The notes beneath the pieces were generated by a model that did no database searches, was not told the DNA's origin, and was given only the letters and a program-made list of their open reading frames with translations. A stretch of 64,000 nucleotides of DNA, from NCBI GenBank assembly GCA_945831575.1, contig CAMACX010000003.1, positions 1 through 64,000 on the forward strand, read 5' to 3'. This DNA is from an uncultured Mediterranea sp. (GTDB lineage: Bacteria; Bacteroidota; Bacteroidia; Bacteroidales; Bacteroidaceae). The stretch's first letter is position 1; each line of letters opens with the position of its first letter. A program made the translations under genes and the position numbers. This document shows positions 9,338-17,315 of the stretch, in pieces.

Positions 9338-10540
9338 ATGAAATTTGATCTGAATAAACTGATCGCTGAGGCTACCGAGGTACTCACCTCCAATATCCTT
9401 CCTTTCTGGATGGAGAAGATGGTAGATAAGGAGCACGGAGGATTTTATGGACGCATCACGGGCGAAGGAGAGCTGATGCCCGAAGCGGAAAAGGGTGCCA
9501 TCCTCAACGCACGCATCCTCTGGACCTTCTCATCCGCCTATCGCCTGCTGCACAGGCCCGAATACCTCGAGACCGCCACACGTGCCAAGCGCTACCTCAT
9601 TGACAAATTCTACGACCGGGAGTTTGGCGGAGTCTATTGGTCACTCAACGCCCAAGGCGAACCACTCGACACCAAGAAGCAGATTTATGCCCTCGGCTTT
9701 GCCATCTACGGGCTGAGTGAATATCACCGCGCTACTGGTGATGAAGAGGCCCTACAGGTTGCCATCAGCCTCTTTGAAAGCATTGAGGCCCATAGCTTTG
9801 ACCCGGTAAAAAACGGCTATTGCGAAGCGCTCAGCCGCTCCTGGGAGGAGATTGCCGACATGCGACTCAGCGCAAAGGATGAGAACGAACGCAAGACGAT
9901 GAACACCCACCTGCACATCCTGGAACCCTACGCCAACCTCTACCGTGTATGGAAGGACGAACGGCTCAAGAAGCAGTTGGGCAACCTCATCGCACTCTTC
10001 CTCGACAAGATTCTCAATACGGCGACCGGCCACCTGGAGCTCTTCTTCGATGACGACTGGCGCAGCAAGTACCACATCATCTCCTACGGACATGACATCG
10101 AGGCCTCCTGGCTGCTCCACGAAGCTGCCTTGGTACTGGGTGATGGATCCCTGCTCCACAGCGTGGAACCCATGGTGGAGTACATTGCCGCAGCAGCCGA
10201 CGAGGGGCTTCAGCCTGATGGCTCCATAATCTATGAGACTCACCTTGACAAGCATCATACCGATGCCGACCGCCACTGGTGGGTACAGGCCGAATCAGTC
10301 GTTGGCCACGCCAACCTCTACCAATACTTCGGCGATGAGGTCATGATGCAGCGGGCCCTCCACTGTTGGCAGTACATCCAGCAACACTTGATTGACTGGG
10401 AGGGAGGCGAGTGGTACTGGAGCATCAAGGCCGATGGCACCATCAACCGCACAGACGACAAAGCCGGATTCTGGAAATGTCCTTACCACAACGGTCGCAT
10501 GTGCCTGGAGTTGATTGAACGCTTTTCGAAGAAGGATTAA
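9338..10540 (+). CDS. Cellobiose/mannobiose 2-epimerase
   Basis: This 400-residue cytoplasmic enzyme of the N-acylglucosamine 2-epimerase (AGE) superfamily isomerises the reducing-end sugar of beta-1,4 disaccharides. In this operon it would convert mannobiose to mannosyl-glucose, the phosphorylase substrate. The start at 9338 (MKFDLNKLIAEA) is preferred to a TTG 21 bases upstream. Characteristic histidine- and tryptophan-rich blocks are visible: HLHILEPYANLYR, SYGHDIEASWLL, HHTDADRHWWVQAE and the C-terminal KCPYHNGRMCLE. It is the last gene of the operon and is followed by a clear terminator. Confidence 0.92.
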   Translation: MKFDLNKLIAEATEVLTSNILPFWMEKMVDKEHGGFYGRITGEGELMPEAEKGAILNARILWTFSSAYRLLHRPEYLETATRAKRYLIDKFYDREFGGVYWSLNAQGEPLDTKKQIYALGFAIYGLSEYHRATGDEEALQVAISLFESIEAHSFDPVKNGYCEALSRSWEEIADMRLSAKDENERKTMNTHLHILEPYANLYRVWKDERLKKQLGNLIALFLDKILNTATGHLELFFDDDWRSKYHIISYGHDIEASWLLHEAALVLGDGSLLHSVEPMVEYIAAAADEGLQPDGSIIYETHLDKHHTDADRHWWVQAESVVGHANLYQYFGDEVMMQRALHCWQYIQQHLIDWEGGEWYWSIKADGTINRTDDKAGFWKCPYHNGRMCLELIERFSKKD

Positions 10541-10610
10541 ATCCAGGAATACGCCTATTCAAGTAGGCAAAGCGTAAATATATATATAGGTAGGATAAAA
10601 GAAAGCAAAA

Positions 10611-10654
10611 GTGCTGTTCAACCCTTGAAATGGGACTCGAACAGCACTTTTTTT
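10611..10654 (+). terminator. Terminator of the mannan operon
   Basis: A 9-bp perfect stem (GTGCTGTTC 10611-10619 / GAACAGCAC 10639-10647), with a short inner CCC/GGG pairing, is followed by seven T. Confidence 0.88.
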
Positions 10655-10663
10655 ACATTTCCT

Positions 10664-10694
10664 TTTGACGTACGCATTACTTGCACTATCTTTA
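10664..10694 (+). promoter_or_regulatory. Promoter of trkH
   Basis: A TTTG -33 box (10664-10667) and TATCTTTA (10687-10694) are separated by 19 bases, the classic Bacteroides spacing. The -7 box differs from consensus only in its last base. It lies about 56 bases before the trkH start. Confidence 0.68.
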
Positions 10695-10750
10695 CCGCCT
10701 TGAAATGTGACATCTGGCGGTAAATTCCGCTTGATGAAGAGTTGATTGAT

Positions 10751-12259
10751 ATGATATACGCAGATTTATTATCTCCCAACCCCACGGCAGAAGCGCGTGG
10801 TAACAGTCTCATTAACTGGAAGATGATCTTTCGGTTACTGGGTGGTTTGTTACTTTTCGAAGCCATCCTGTTTGTGGTATGTAGCGTCGTTTCCCTCTGC
10901 TACGGAGAGTCAGACTTCCTGGTTTTCCTGAAGGTTGCCGCCACCAATCTGCTGGTTGGAGGTGCGCTCCAAGCCATTTTCCATAAGGCAGACCGGCACC
11001 TGACACGTCGCGATGCCTATTGCATTGTGACCTTCAGCTGGATTCTATTCAGCCTCTCCGGCATGATGCCCTTCCTGCTGAGCGGGAGCATCCAGCACGT
11101 AGTTGATGCCTTCTTCGAGACTGTCTCAGGGTTTACCACGACGGGGGCATCGATACTCAACAACATCGAGTCCCTGTCACACGGCATGTTATTCTGGCGC
11201 AGCTTGACGCAATGGGTAGGTGGCGTAGGCATCGTCTTCTTCACCATCGCCATCTTTCCCTTCTTCGGCGGTGAGAGCCTGCAACTCTTCTCAGCCGAAT
11301 CGACCGGGGTGAAGAAGGAGCGCATACTCCCCAAGATATCCGTTACCGTCAAGTGGATTGCCATGGTCTATCTGCTGCTCTCCGCCACAGAAGCCTTGCT
11401 ACTTCGCTGGGGTGGGATGGACTGGTTTGATGCCATCAACCATGCCTTGACCAGCACTGCCACGGGTGGTTACTCCACCAAGCAAGACAGCATTGCCTAT
11501 TGGGACTCTCCCTTCATCCAGTATGTCGTAGCCATCTTCGTGATGCTCTCCGGGGTCAACTTCTCACTCTACTGTCTCTGCCTGCGTGGGCGGGTGAAGC
11601 GCCTGTTTGAGGATGACGAATTGCGGTTCTATGTCCGTACCATTGCCGTCATCACCCTGGTCATCACCCTGTCACTGATATGCTTCAACCATTACGGAAT
11701 AGAGGAGGCTTTCCGCAACGCTTTCTTCCAGGTGACCTCCATCATCACGACCACTGGCTTCATCACCGACGACTACCTGATGTGGCCCTCATTCACCTGG
11801 ATGCTGCTGCTGTTTGCCATGCTGGCAGGCGGCTGTACCGGCTCCACATCGGGTGGTCTGAAGAACATGCGTCTGCTCATCCTGATGCGGAGCATCAAGA
11901 TGGAGTTCCGCCGCAAGCTCCACCCCAATGCCGTCCTTCCCGTCAAAGCCGACGGACGTGTACTCTCCACGACCGTGGTCTCTTCGGTCACCACTTTTGT
12001 GCTCTTCTACGTGCTCTGCATCCTTATCGGGTGGACCCTGCTCCTGACGATGGGGCTCGGTATGACAGAGGCGATGAGTACCGCTATCTCCGCCCTCAGC
12101 AACGTTGGACCGGCCTTTGGAGCCTACGGTCCCATGTTCACCTGGGCCTCGATGCCCGATGCAGCCAAGTGGCTCCTCTCCTTCCTGATGCTGATTGGCC
12201 GTCTGGAGCTCTTCTGTGTGTTGCTGATTCTGAATCCCGATTTTTGGAAACGACAGTAA
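10751..12259 (+). CDS. trkH: Trk-type potassium uptake channel subunit TrkH
   Basis: A 502-residue integral membrane protein that takes up K+ (TrkH/KtrB superfamily). All four pore-loop filters can be seen: TTTGAS, STATGGYS, TTTGFI and NVGPAF, each with the glycine that lines the K+ filter. The ATG at 10751 is preferred over a TTG at 10742; a later start at the first transmembrane helix cannot be excluded. No TrkA partner lies next to it, so the regulatory subunit must be encoded elsewhere. It is a single-gene unit with its own promoter and a downstream hairpin. Confidence 0.93.
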   Translation: MIYADLLSPNPTAEARGNSLINWKMIFRLLGGLLLFEAILFVVCSVVSLCYGESDFLVFLKVAATNLLVGGALQAIFHKADRHLTRRDAYCIVTFSWILFSLSGMMPFLLSGSIQHVVDAFFETVSGFTTTGASILNNIESLSHGMLFWRSLTQWVGGVGIVFFTIAIFPFFGGESLQLFSAESTGVKKERILPKISVTVKWIAMVYLLLSATEALLLRWGGMDWFDAINHALTSTATGGYSTKQDSIAYWDSPFIQYVVAIFVMLSGVNFSLYCLCLRGRVKRLFEDDELRFYVRTIAVITLVITLSLICFNHYGIEEAFRNAFFQVTSIITTTGFITDDYLMWPSFTWMLLLFAMLAGGCTGSTSGGLKNMRLLILMRSIKMEFRRKLHPNAVLPVKADGRVLSTTVVSSVTTFVLFYVLCILIGWTLLLTMGLGMTEAMSTAISALSNVGPAFGAYGPMFTWASMPDAAKWLLSFLMLIGRLELFCVLLILNPDFWKRQ

Positions 12260-12268
12260 GGTATAACG

Positions 12269-12312
12269 GTGCTGTTTTTGCTTACTCAAGTGAGCAAAAC
12301 ACCCATTTTTTA
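12269..12312 (+). terminator. Probable terminator of trkH
   Basis: An imperfect hairpin (GGTG...TTTTTGCTTAC paired with GTGAGCAAAACACC, with a small bulge) is followed by CATTTTTT. Confidence 0.55.
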
Positions 12313-12387
12313 GGTCTATCAGGCTGTAATTACTGCTCAAAAGTGAAAAAAATGTGCTTATTTAGTGATTCTCGTGGTATAAATCGC

Positions 12388-12395
12388 TATCTTTG
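12388..12395 (+). promoter_or_regulatory. -7 box for the propionate operon
   Basis: TATCTTTG is a perfect match to the Bacteroides -7 box and gives a leader of about 75 bases before the epimerase gene. Upstream, TTTAG at 12361 is a weak -33 candidate. Confidence 0.65.
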
Positions 12396-12468
12396 CCTAG
12401 TGTTTTGCGCTTGAAGCGCGCATTTACACGGGTGAAACAACAAGAATCATAAACAAAATTGTACTGTC

Positions 12469-12882
12469 ATGAAGATTTCACACATTGAGCATCTCGGCAT
12501 TGCCGTGAAGAGTATCGAAGAGGCCCTGCCGTATTACGAGAACGTTTTAGGACTGAAGTGCTATAACATCGAGGTCGTTGAGGACCAGAAAGTAAAGACC
12601 GCCTTCCTTAAGGTTGGTGATGTAAAGATTGAACTGTTGGAACCCACTTCGCCCGACAGCACCATCGCCAAGTTCATCGAGAAGAACAACGGCAATGGCG
12701 GTATGCACCATCTGGCATTTGCTGTAGAGGATGGTGTAGCCAATGCACTGGCCGAAGCCGACGCAGCCGGTATCCGCTTGATTGACAAGGCTCCCCGCAA
12801 GGGTGCTGAAGGATTGAACATCGCCTTCCTGCATCCCAAATCCACTTTGGGTGTATTGACAGAGCTTTGCGAGAAGCCCTGA
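12469..12882 (+). CDS. mce: Methylmalonyl-CoA epimerase
   Basis: A 137-residue VOC-fold (glyoxalase-like) enzyme that interconverts (R)- and (S)-methylmalonyl-CoA. Metal-binding positions of the family appear at HIEHLGIAV near the N-terminus, MHHLAFAVED in the middle and LTELCEK at the C-terminus. Length is typical. It is the first gene of a five-gene operon whose remaining members make up methylmalonyl-CoA decarboxylase, so it supplies the right stereoisomer for propionyl-CoA formation in the succinate-propionate pathway. Confidence 0.93.
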   Translation: MKISHIEHLGIAVKSIEEALPYYENVLGLKCYNIEVVEDQKVKTAFLKVGDVKIELLEPTSPDSTIAKFIEKNNGNGGMHHLAFAVEDGVANALAEADAAGIRLIDKAPRKGAEGLNIAFLHPKSTLGVLTELCEKP

Positions 12883-12950
12883 TAGCCCCACGCGGTTGAC
12901 AATAGATAGATTTATTCATTATTTTATTATAAAAAAGAAGTAAAGCAAAC

Positions 12951-14504
12951 ATGAGTAATCAATTAGAAAAAATAAAAGAATTGATTGAGCGCCGTGCCAC
13001 GGCACGTCTGGGTGGTGGCGAGAAAGCCATCGCCAAGCAACATGACAAAGGTAAATACACCGCACGCGAGCGCATCACCATGCTGCTCGATGAGGGCAGC
13101 TTCGAGGAGATGGACATGTTCGTAGAGCATCGCTGCACCAACTTCGGTATGGAGAAGAAGCATTATCCGGGCGACGGCGTGGTAACCGGTTGTGGTACCA
13201 TCGACGGTCGCCTTGTCTATATCTTCGCACAGGACTTCACGGTATCAGCCGGTTCACTCTCTGAGACCGTATCGCTGAAGATTTGCCATATCATGGATAA
13301 GGCCATGAAGATGGGTTGCCCCTGCATCGGCTTAAACGACTCGGGTGGTGCCCGCATCCAGGAGGGTATCAATGCCCTGGCCGGTTACGCGGAGATCTTC
13401 CAGCGCAACATCATGGCATCGGGTGTGATTCCGCAAATCTCGGGTATCTTTGGTCCCTGCGCCGGTGGTGCCGTCTATTCGCCTGCCCTGACCGACTTCA
13501 CTCTGATGATGGAGGGTACCTCCTACATGTTCCTCACCGGTCCGAAGGTAGTGAAGACTGTAACGGGCGAGGATGTATCGCAGGAGAACCTGGGAGGTGC
13601 GAGCGTACACTCCACCAAGTCGGGTGTGACCCACTTCACTGCCCAAACTGAGGAGGAAGCGGTAGCACTGATCCGTAAGCTGTTGAGCTACATGCCACAG
13701 AACAACATGGAGGAGGCTCCCGACGTGGAGTGCAACGACCCCATCGACCGCATGGAGGATATCCTCAACGACATCATCCCCGACAACCCCAACAAGCCCT
13801 ACGATATGTACCAGATTATCGGCGCCATCGTCGATAACGGCGAATTCCTGGAGGTACAAAAGGATTACTCCAAGAACATCATCGTAGGCTTTGCCCGCTT
13901 CAACGGCCAGTCGGTAGGTATCGTAGCCAACCAGCCCAAGTACCTGGCCGGCGTGCTCGACAGCAACGCTTCGCGCAAGGGTGCCCGCTTTGTGCGCTTC
14001 TGCGATGCGTTCAACATTCCGCTCGTTACATTGGTCGATGTACCTGGATTCCTTCCCGGTACGGGTCAGGAATACAACGGTGTGATCCTGCACGGAGCCA
14101 AGCTGCTCTATGCCTATGGTGAGGCCACTGTACCCAAGGTGACGGTGACACTCCGCAAGTCTTATGGCGGTTCACACATCGTGATGAGCTGTAAGCAGCT
14201 GCGTGGCGATACCAACTACGCATGGCCCACAGCCGAGATCGCTGTGATGGGTGGTGCAGGTGCCGTTGAGGTGCTCTATGCCCGCGAGGCCAAGGAGCAA
14301 GAGAATCCCGCACAGTTCCTTGCCGACAAGGAGGCCGAATACACCAAGCTGTTCGCCAACCCCTACAATGCGGCCAAGTACGGTTACATTGACGACGTGA
14401 TTGAGCCTCGCAACACCCGTTTCCGTGTCATCCGCGCCCTGCAGCAGCTGCGTACCAAGCGGCTCACCAACCCGGCGAAGAAGCACGGTAACATTCCTTT
14501 GTAA
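12951..14504 (+). CDS. mmdA: Methylmalonyl-CoA decarboxylase alpha (carboxyltransferase) subunit
   Basis: A 517-residue member of the acyl-CoA carboxyltransferase (PccB/MmdA) family with two crotonase-like halves. Signatures include [20 protein letters not shown], the oxyanion-hole stretch [14 protein letters not shown], and [20 protein letters not shown] in the second half. It transfers the carboxyl group of methylmalonyl-CoA to the biotin carrier. The beta (membrane pump) and carrier genes downstream make decarboxylase a better reading than propionyl-CoA carboxylase, since no biotin carboxylase gene is present. Confidence 0.92.
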   Translation: MSNQLEKIKELIERRATARLGGGEKAIAKQHDKGKYTARERITMLLDEGSFEEMDMFVEHRCTNFGMEKKHYPGDGVVTGCGTIDGRLVYIFAQDFTVSAGSLSETVSLKICHIMDKAMKMGCPCIGLNDSGGARIQEGINALAGYAEIFQRNIMASGVIPQISGIFGPCAGGAVYSPALTDFTLMMEGTSYMFLTGPKVVKTVTGEDVSQENLGGASVHSTKSGVTHFTAQTEEEAVALIRKLLSYMPQNNMEEAPDVECNDPIDRMEDILNDIIPDNPNKPYDMYQIIGAIVDNGEFLEVQKDYSKNIIVGFARFNGQSVGIVANQPKYLAGVLDSNASRKGARFVRFCDAFNIPLVTLVDVPGFLPGTGQEYNGVILHGAKLLYAYGEATVPKVTVTLRKSYGGSHIVMSCKQLRGDTNYAWPTAEIAVMGGAGAVEVLYAREAKEQENPAQFLADKEAEYTKLFANPYNAAKYGYIDDVIEPRNTRFRVIRALQQLRTKRLTNPAKKHGNIPL

Positions 14505-14565
14505 TCGAGGTGTCCCGTATGAACCATTATAAATAAGGTAATCGTAACAAATTAAGGTAAATGTA

Positions 14566-15534
14566 ATGAAGAAAACAATGTTATTCGCCACCTTGTCGCT
14601 AGTGCTCGCGTTCCTCACTTCCTGTGGGGAGAAGTCAAGCGGCAGCAAGCTGCTGCTCAATGAAGTGCTGGTGTGCAACGAGAGCAACTATCAGGACGAC
14701 TACGGTCAGCATAGCGCCTGGGTGGAGATTTTTAATAAGTCGTACACCAGTGCCGACCTGGCCGGGTGGTACCTGAAGCATCGCACCGGTACGCAGGCCG
14801 ACACCATGAGCTACTTCATCCCCAAGGGTGATGTACTGACCATTGTCAAGCCTCGTCAGCACGCCCTGTTCTGGGCCGACGGTCACCCCAACAAGGGTAC
14901 CTTCCACACCTCGTTCACCCTCGACCCTACGCAAGACAACTGGATTGGCCTGTACGATGGTGGTGGTCGTCTGGTCGATCAGGTCACGGTCAAGGCTGGC
15001 CTGCTGGCCGCCGACCAGTCGTATGCACACATCAACGATGCGGCTGACGAATGGGAAGTGAAGGGTGCCTCAAGCGACAAGTATGTCACCCCGAGCACCA
15101 ACAACCAGACACTCGACAGCAACTACAAGCGCGACAAGTTCAAGGTACAGGATTCTACAGGCATCGGTATGGCTATTACCGCCATGAGCGTTGTATTCAG
15201 CGGTCTGCTGATTCTGTTTGTCTCCTTCATGCTGGCCGGCCGCATTGCACTCAACATGCACCACCGCCACAAGAACAGACAACAAGCTGCCAAGGAGGCC
15301 CGCAAGGCTGCATCTGCCGCTACTGCAAAAGCTGCAAGCTCCAAGCAGGATGCTGCTCAAGCCAGTGGCAAAGCACCTGAAGGTGAGGTCTATGCCGCCA
15401 TTGCCATGGCCCTCTACGAGCTGCAAGCCAACGTACACGATGTGGAGAGCAACGTGCTGACCATCAAGCGCACAGCTCCCTCAGCCTGGAGCAACAAGGC
15501 CAACACGCTGCGCCAGATGCCTGAGAAGAAGTAA
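14566..15534 (+). CDS. Lipoprotein with lamin-tail domain fused to an OadG-like membrane segment
   Basis: A 322-residue protein with a lipoprotein signal (LTSC, Cys at residue 20). An extracytoplasmic lamin-tail-like (LTD) beta-sandwich spans about residues 28-170 (LNEVLVCNES, WVEIFNKS, LAGWYLKHRTG). One transmembrane helix follows (about 199-227), then a cytoplasmic basic, alanine-rich tail with a final short helical segment. In position and topology the helix-plus-charged-tail part is the gamma (OadG/MmdD) subunit of sodium-pump decarboxylases, which normally is only about 80-120 residues. It lies between the alpha and biotin-carrier genes. The role of the exported lamin-tail domain is unknown. 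Confidence 0.75.
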   Translation: MKKTMLFATLSLVLAFLTSCGEKSSGSKLLLNEVLVCNESNYQDDYGQHSAWVEIFNKSYTSADLAGWYLKHRTGTQADTMSYFIPKGDVLTIVKPRQHALFWADGHPNKGTFHTSFTLDPTQDNWIGLYDGGGRLVDQVTVKAGLLAADQSYAHINDAADEWEVKGASSDKYVTPSTNNQTLDSNYKRDKFKVQDSTGIGMAITAMSVVFSGLLILFVSFMLAGRIALNMHHRHKNRQQAAKEARKAASAATAKAASSKQDAAQASGKAPEGEVYAAIAMALYELQANVHDVESNVLTIKRTAPSAWSNKANTLRQMPEKK

Positions 15535-15581
15535 CCCCTTCCCCCAATAATTCATTCACACTAACGACTGATAGAAACAAG

Positions 15582-16013
15582 ATGAAAGAGTTTAAATACA
15601 AAATCAACGGTAACGAGTACAAGGTTACCGTAGGCGAAATCAATGACAACATCGCCCACCTGGAGGTTAACGGTACGCCCTACGAGGTGGAAATGGAAGA
15701 GGCTCCCAAGCCCGAACCCGTGAAACCCGTAGTACGTCCAGTGGCTGCAGCTCAAGCTGCTCCAGCCGCTTCGGCAGCTCCCTCACGTCCTGCAGCAGGC
15801 AAGGGCGGCGTGAAATCTCCGCTGCCTGGCGTCATCCTCGATGTGAAGGTCAATGTAGGTGATGCAGTAGCCAAGGGTGACCTCCTGCTCATCCTCGAAG
15901 CCATGAAGATGGAGAACAGCATCGTGGCAGACCGCGACGGTAAGGTGACCGCCATCAATGTGAAGAACGGCGACTCCGTGCTCGAAGGCACCGACCTCGT
16001 AATTATTGAATAA
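15582..16013 (+). CDS. mmdC: Biotin carboxyl carrier subunit of methylmalonyl-CoA decarboxylase
   Basis: A 143-residue protein with a short N-terminal domain, a flexible Ala/Pro linker (about residues 41-75) and a C-terminal biotinyl domain. The biotin attachment motif EAMKMEN is complete, with the modified lysine at residue 109. It carries the CO2 taken by MmdA to the membrane beta subunit. It is 16 bases upstream of the beta gene, so expression is probably coupled. Confidence 0.93.
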   Translation: MKEFKYKINGNEYKVTVGEINDNIAHLEVNGTPYEVEMEEAPKPEPVKPVVRPVAAAQAAPAASAAPSRPAAGKGGVKSPLPGVILDVKVNVGDAVAKGDLLLILEAMKMENSIVADRDGKVTAINVKNGDSVLEGTDLVIIE

Positions 16014-16028
16014 GCAACAGAAGTATAT

Positions 16029-17189
16029 ATGGGTGACTTTTTTAGTTTCTTAGGCAACAACCTGGCCGACTTCTGGACCTACACCGGCTTTGCCAACGCC
16101 ACCGTTGGCCACCTGGTGATGCTCCTCGTAGGTCTGGTGTTCATCTACCTGGCTGTAGCCAAGGAGTTTGAGCCTATGCTACTGATTCCTATTGGCTTCG
16201 GTATGCTGATTGGTAACATCCCCTTCAATATGGAAGCCGGCCTCAAGGTGGGCATCTACGAGGAGGGATCCGTACTCAATATCCTCTACAACGGAGTGAC
16301 TTCCGGTTGGTACCCGCCCCTCATCTTCCTGGGCATCGGCGCAATGACCGACTTCTCGGCCTTGATCTCCAATCCCAAGCTGATGCTTGTAGGAGCCGCC
16401 GCACAGTTTGGCATCTTCGGTGCCTACATGATTGCCCTGGCCTTGGGCTTTGACCCGATGCAGGCCGGTGCCATCGGTATCATCGGTGGAGCCGATGGTC
16501 CCACGGCCATCTTCCTCTCCTCCAAGCTGGCTCCCAACCTGATGGGTGCCATTGCCGTGTCGGCCTACTCCTACATGGCGCTGGTACCGGTGATACAACC
16601 CCCCATCATGCGTCTGCTCACTAACTCCAAGGAGCGCCTCATCCGCATGAAGCCTCCCCGTGCCGTGTCGCACACGGAGAAGGTGATGTTCCCCATCATC
16701 GGTCTGCTGCTTACCACCTTCCTGGTGCCTTCAGGTCTGCCGTTGTTGGGTATGCTGTTCTTCGGCAACCTGCTGAAGGAGAGCGGTGTAACGCGTCGTC
16801 TGGCCAATACGGCCAGTGGTCCGCTGATTGACACCATCACCATCCTGCTGGGCTTGACCGTAGGTGCCTCGACCCAGGCATCGGAGTTCCTGACGTGGGA
16901 TTCCATCCTCATCTTCATCCTCGGTGCCCTGTCGTTCATCATCGCTACGGCCTCGGGAGTGCTCTTCGTGAAGCTGTTCAACCTCTTCCTGGGCAAGGAC
17001 AACAAGATCAACCCGCTCATCGGCAATGCCGGTGTATCAGCCGTACCCGACTCGGCCCGTATCTCGCAGGTCATCGGCCTGAAGTACGACCCGTCCAACT
17101 ACCTGCTGATGCACGCCATGGGTCCCAATGTGGCCGGTGTAATCGGTTCGGCAGTGGCAGCAGGTATCTTGCTGGGATTCCTCTCTTAA
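16029..17189 (+). CDS. mmdB: Sodium-pumping decarboxylase beta subunit
   Basis: A 386-residue polytopic membrane protein of the OadB/MmdB/GcdB family. It releases CO2 from carboxybiotin and uses the energy to export Na+. Family signatures include GIIGGADGPTAIFLSSKLAP (the re-entrant region with the essential aspartate) and NAGVSAVPDSARISQVIG in the C-terminal part. It is the last gene of the mce-mmd operon, followed by a strong terminator. Length is typical of the short Bacteroidetes beta subunits. Confidence 0.94.
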   Translation: MGDFFSFLGNNLADFWTYTGFANATVGHLVMLLVGLVFIYLAVAKEFEPMLLIPIGFGMLIGNIPFNMEAGLKVGIYEEGSVLNILYNGVTSGWYPPLIFLGIGAMTDFSALISNPKLMLVGAAAQFGIFGAYMIALALGFDPMQAGAIGIIGGADGPTAIFLSSKLAPNLMGAIAVSAYSYMALVPVIQPPIMRLLTNSKERLIRMKPPRAVSHTEKVMFPIIGLLLTTFLVPSGLPLLGMLFFGNLLKESGVTRRLANTASGPLIDTITILLGLTVGASTQASEFLTWDSILIFILGALSFIIATASGVLFVKLFNLFLGKDNKINPLIGNAGVSAVPDSARISQVIGLKYDPSNYLLMHAMGPNVAGVIGSAVAAGILLGFLS

Positions 17190-17241
17190 GCGATTGGAAT
17201 CCAATTGTAATCGTTTGCATTATCAAACTTTGTGAAAATCC

Positions 17242-17272
17242 AAGGGCGTATCTACACGATACGCCCTTTTTT
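17242..17272 (+). terminator. Terminator of the methylmalonyl-CoA decarboxylase operon
   Basis: A 9-bp perfect stem GGGCGTATC (17244-17252) / GATACGCCC (17258-17266) with a TACAC loop is followed by six T. Confidence 0.9.
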
Positions 17273-17274
17273 CT

Positions 17275-17282
17275 TACCTTCG
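17275..17282 (+). promoter_or_regulatory. Possible -7 box for the GH13 gene
   Basis: TACCTTCG resembles TAnnTTTG with one mismatch, about 34 bases before the start codon and immediately after the previous terminator. Confidence 0.4.
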
Positions 17283-17315
17283 CAGCAGAAATTGTAAACA
17301 CAGTAAAAAGAGCTT

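Noticed and set aside
12951..14504. Reading mmdA as propionyl-CoA carboxylase beta
   Set aside because: No biotin carboxylase gene is present, and the OadB-type membrane pump gene is in the same operon, so decarboxylase fits better.
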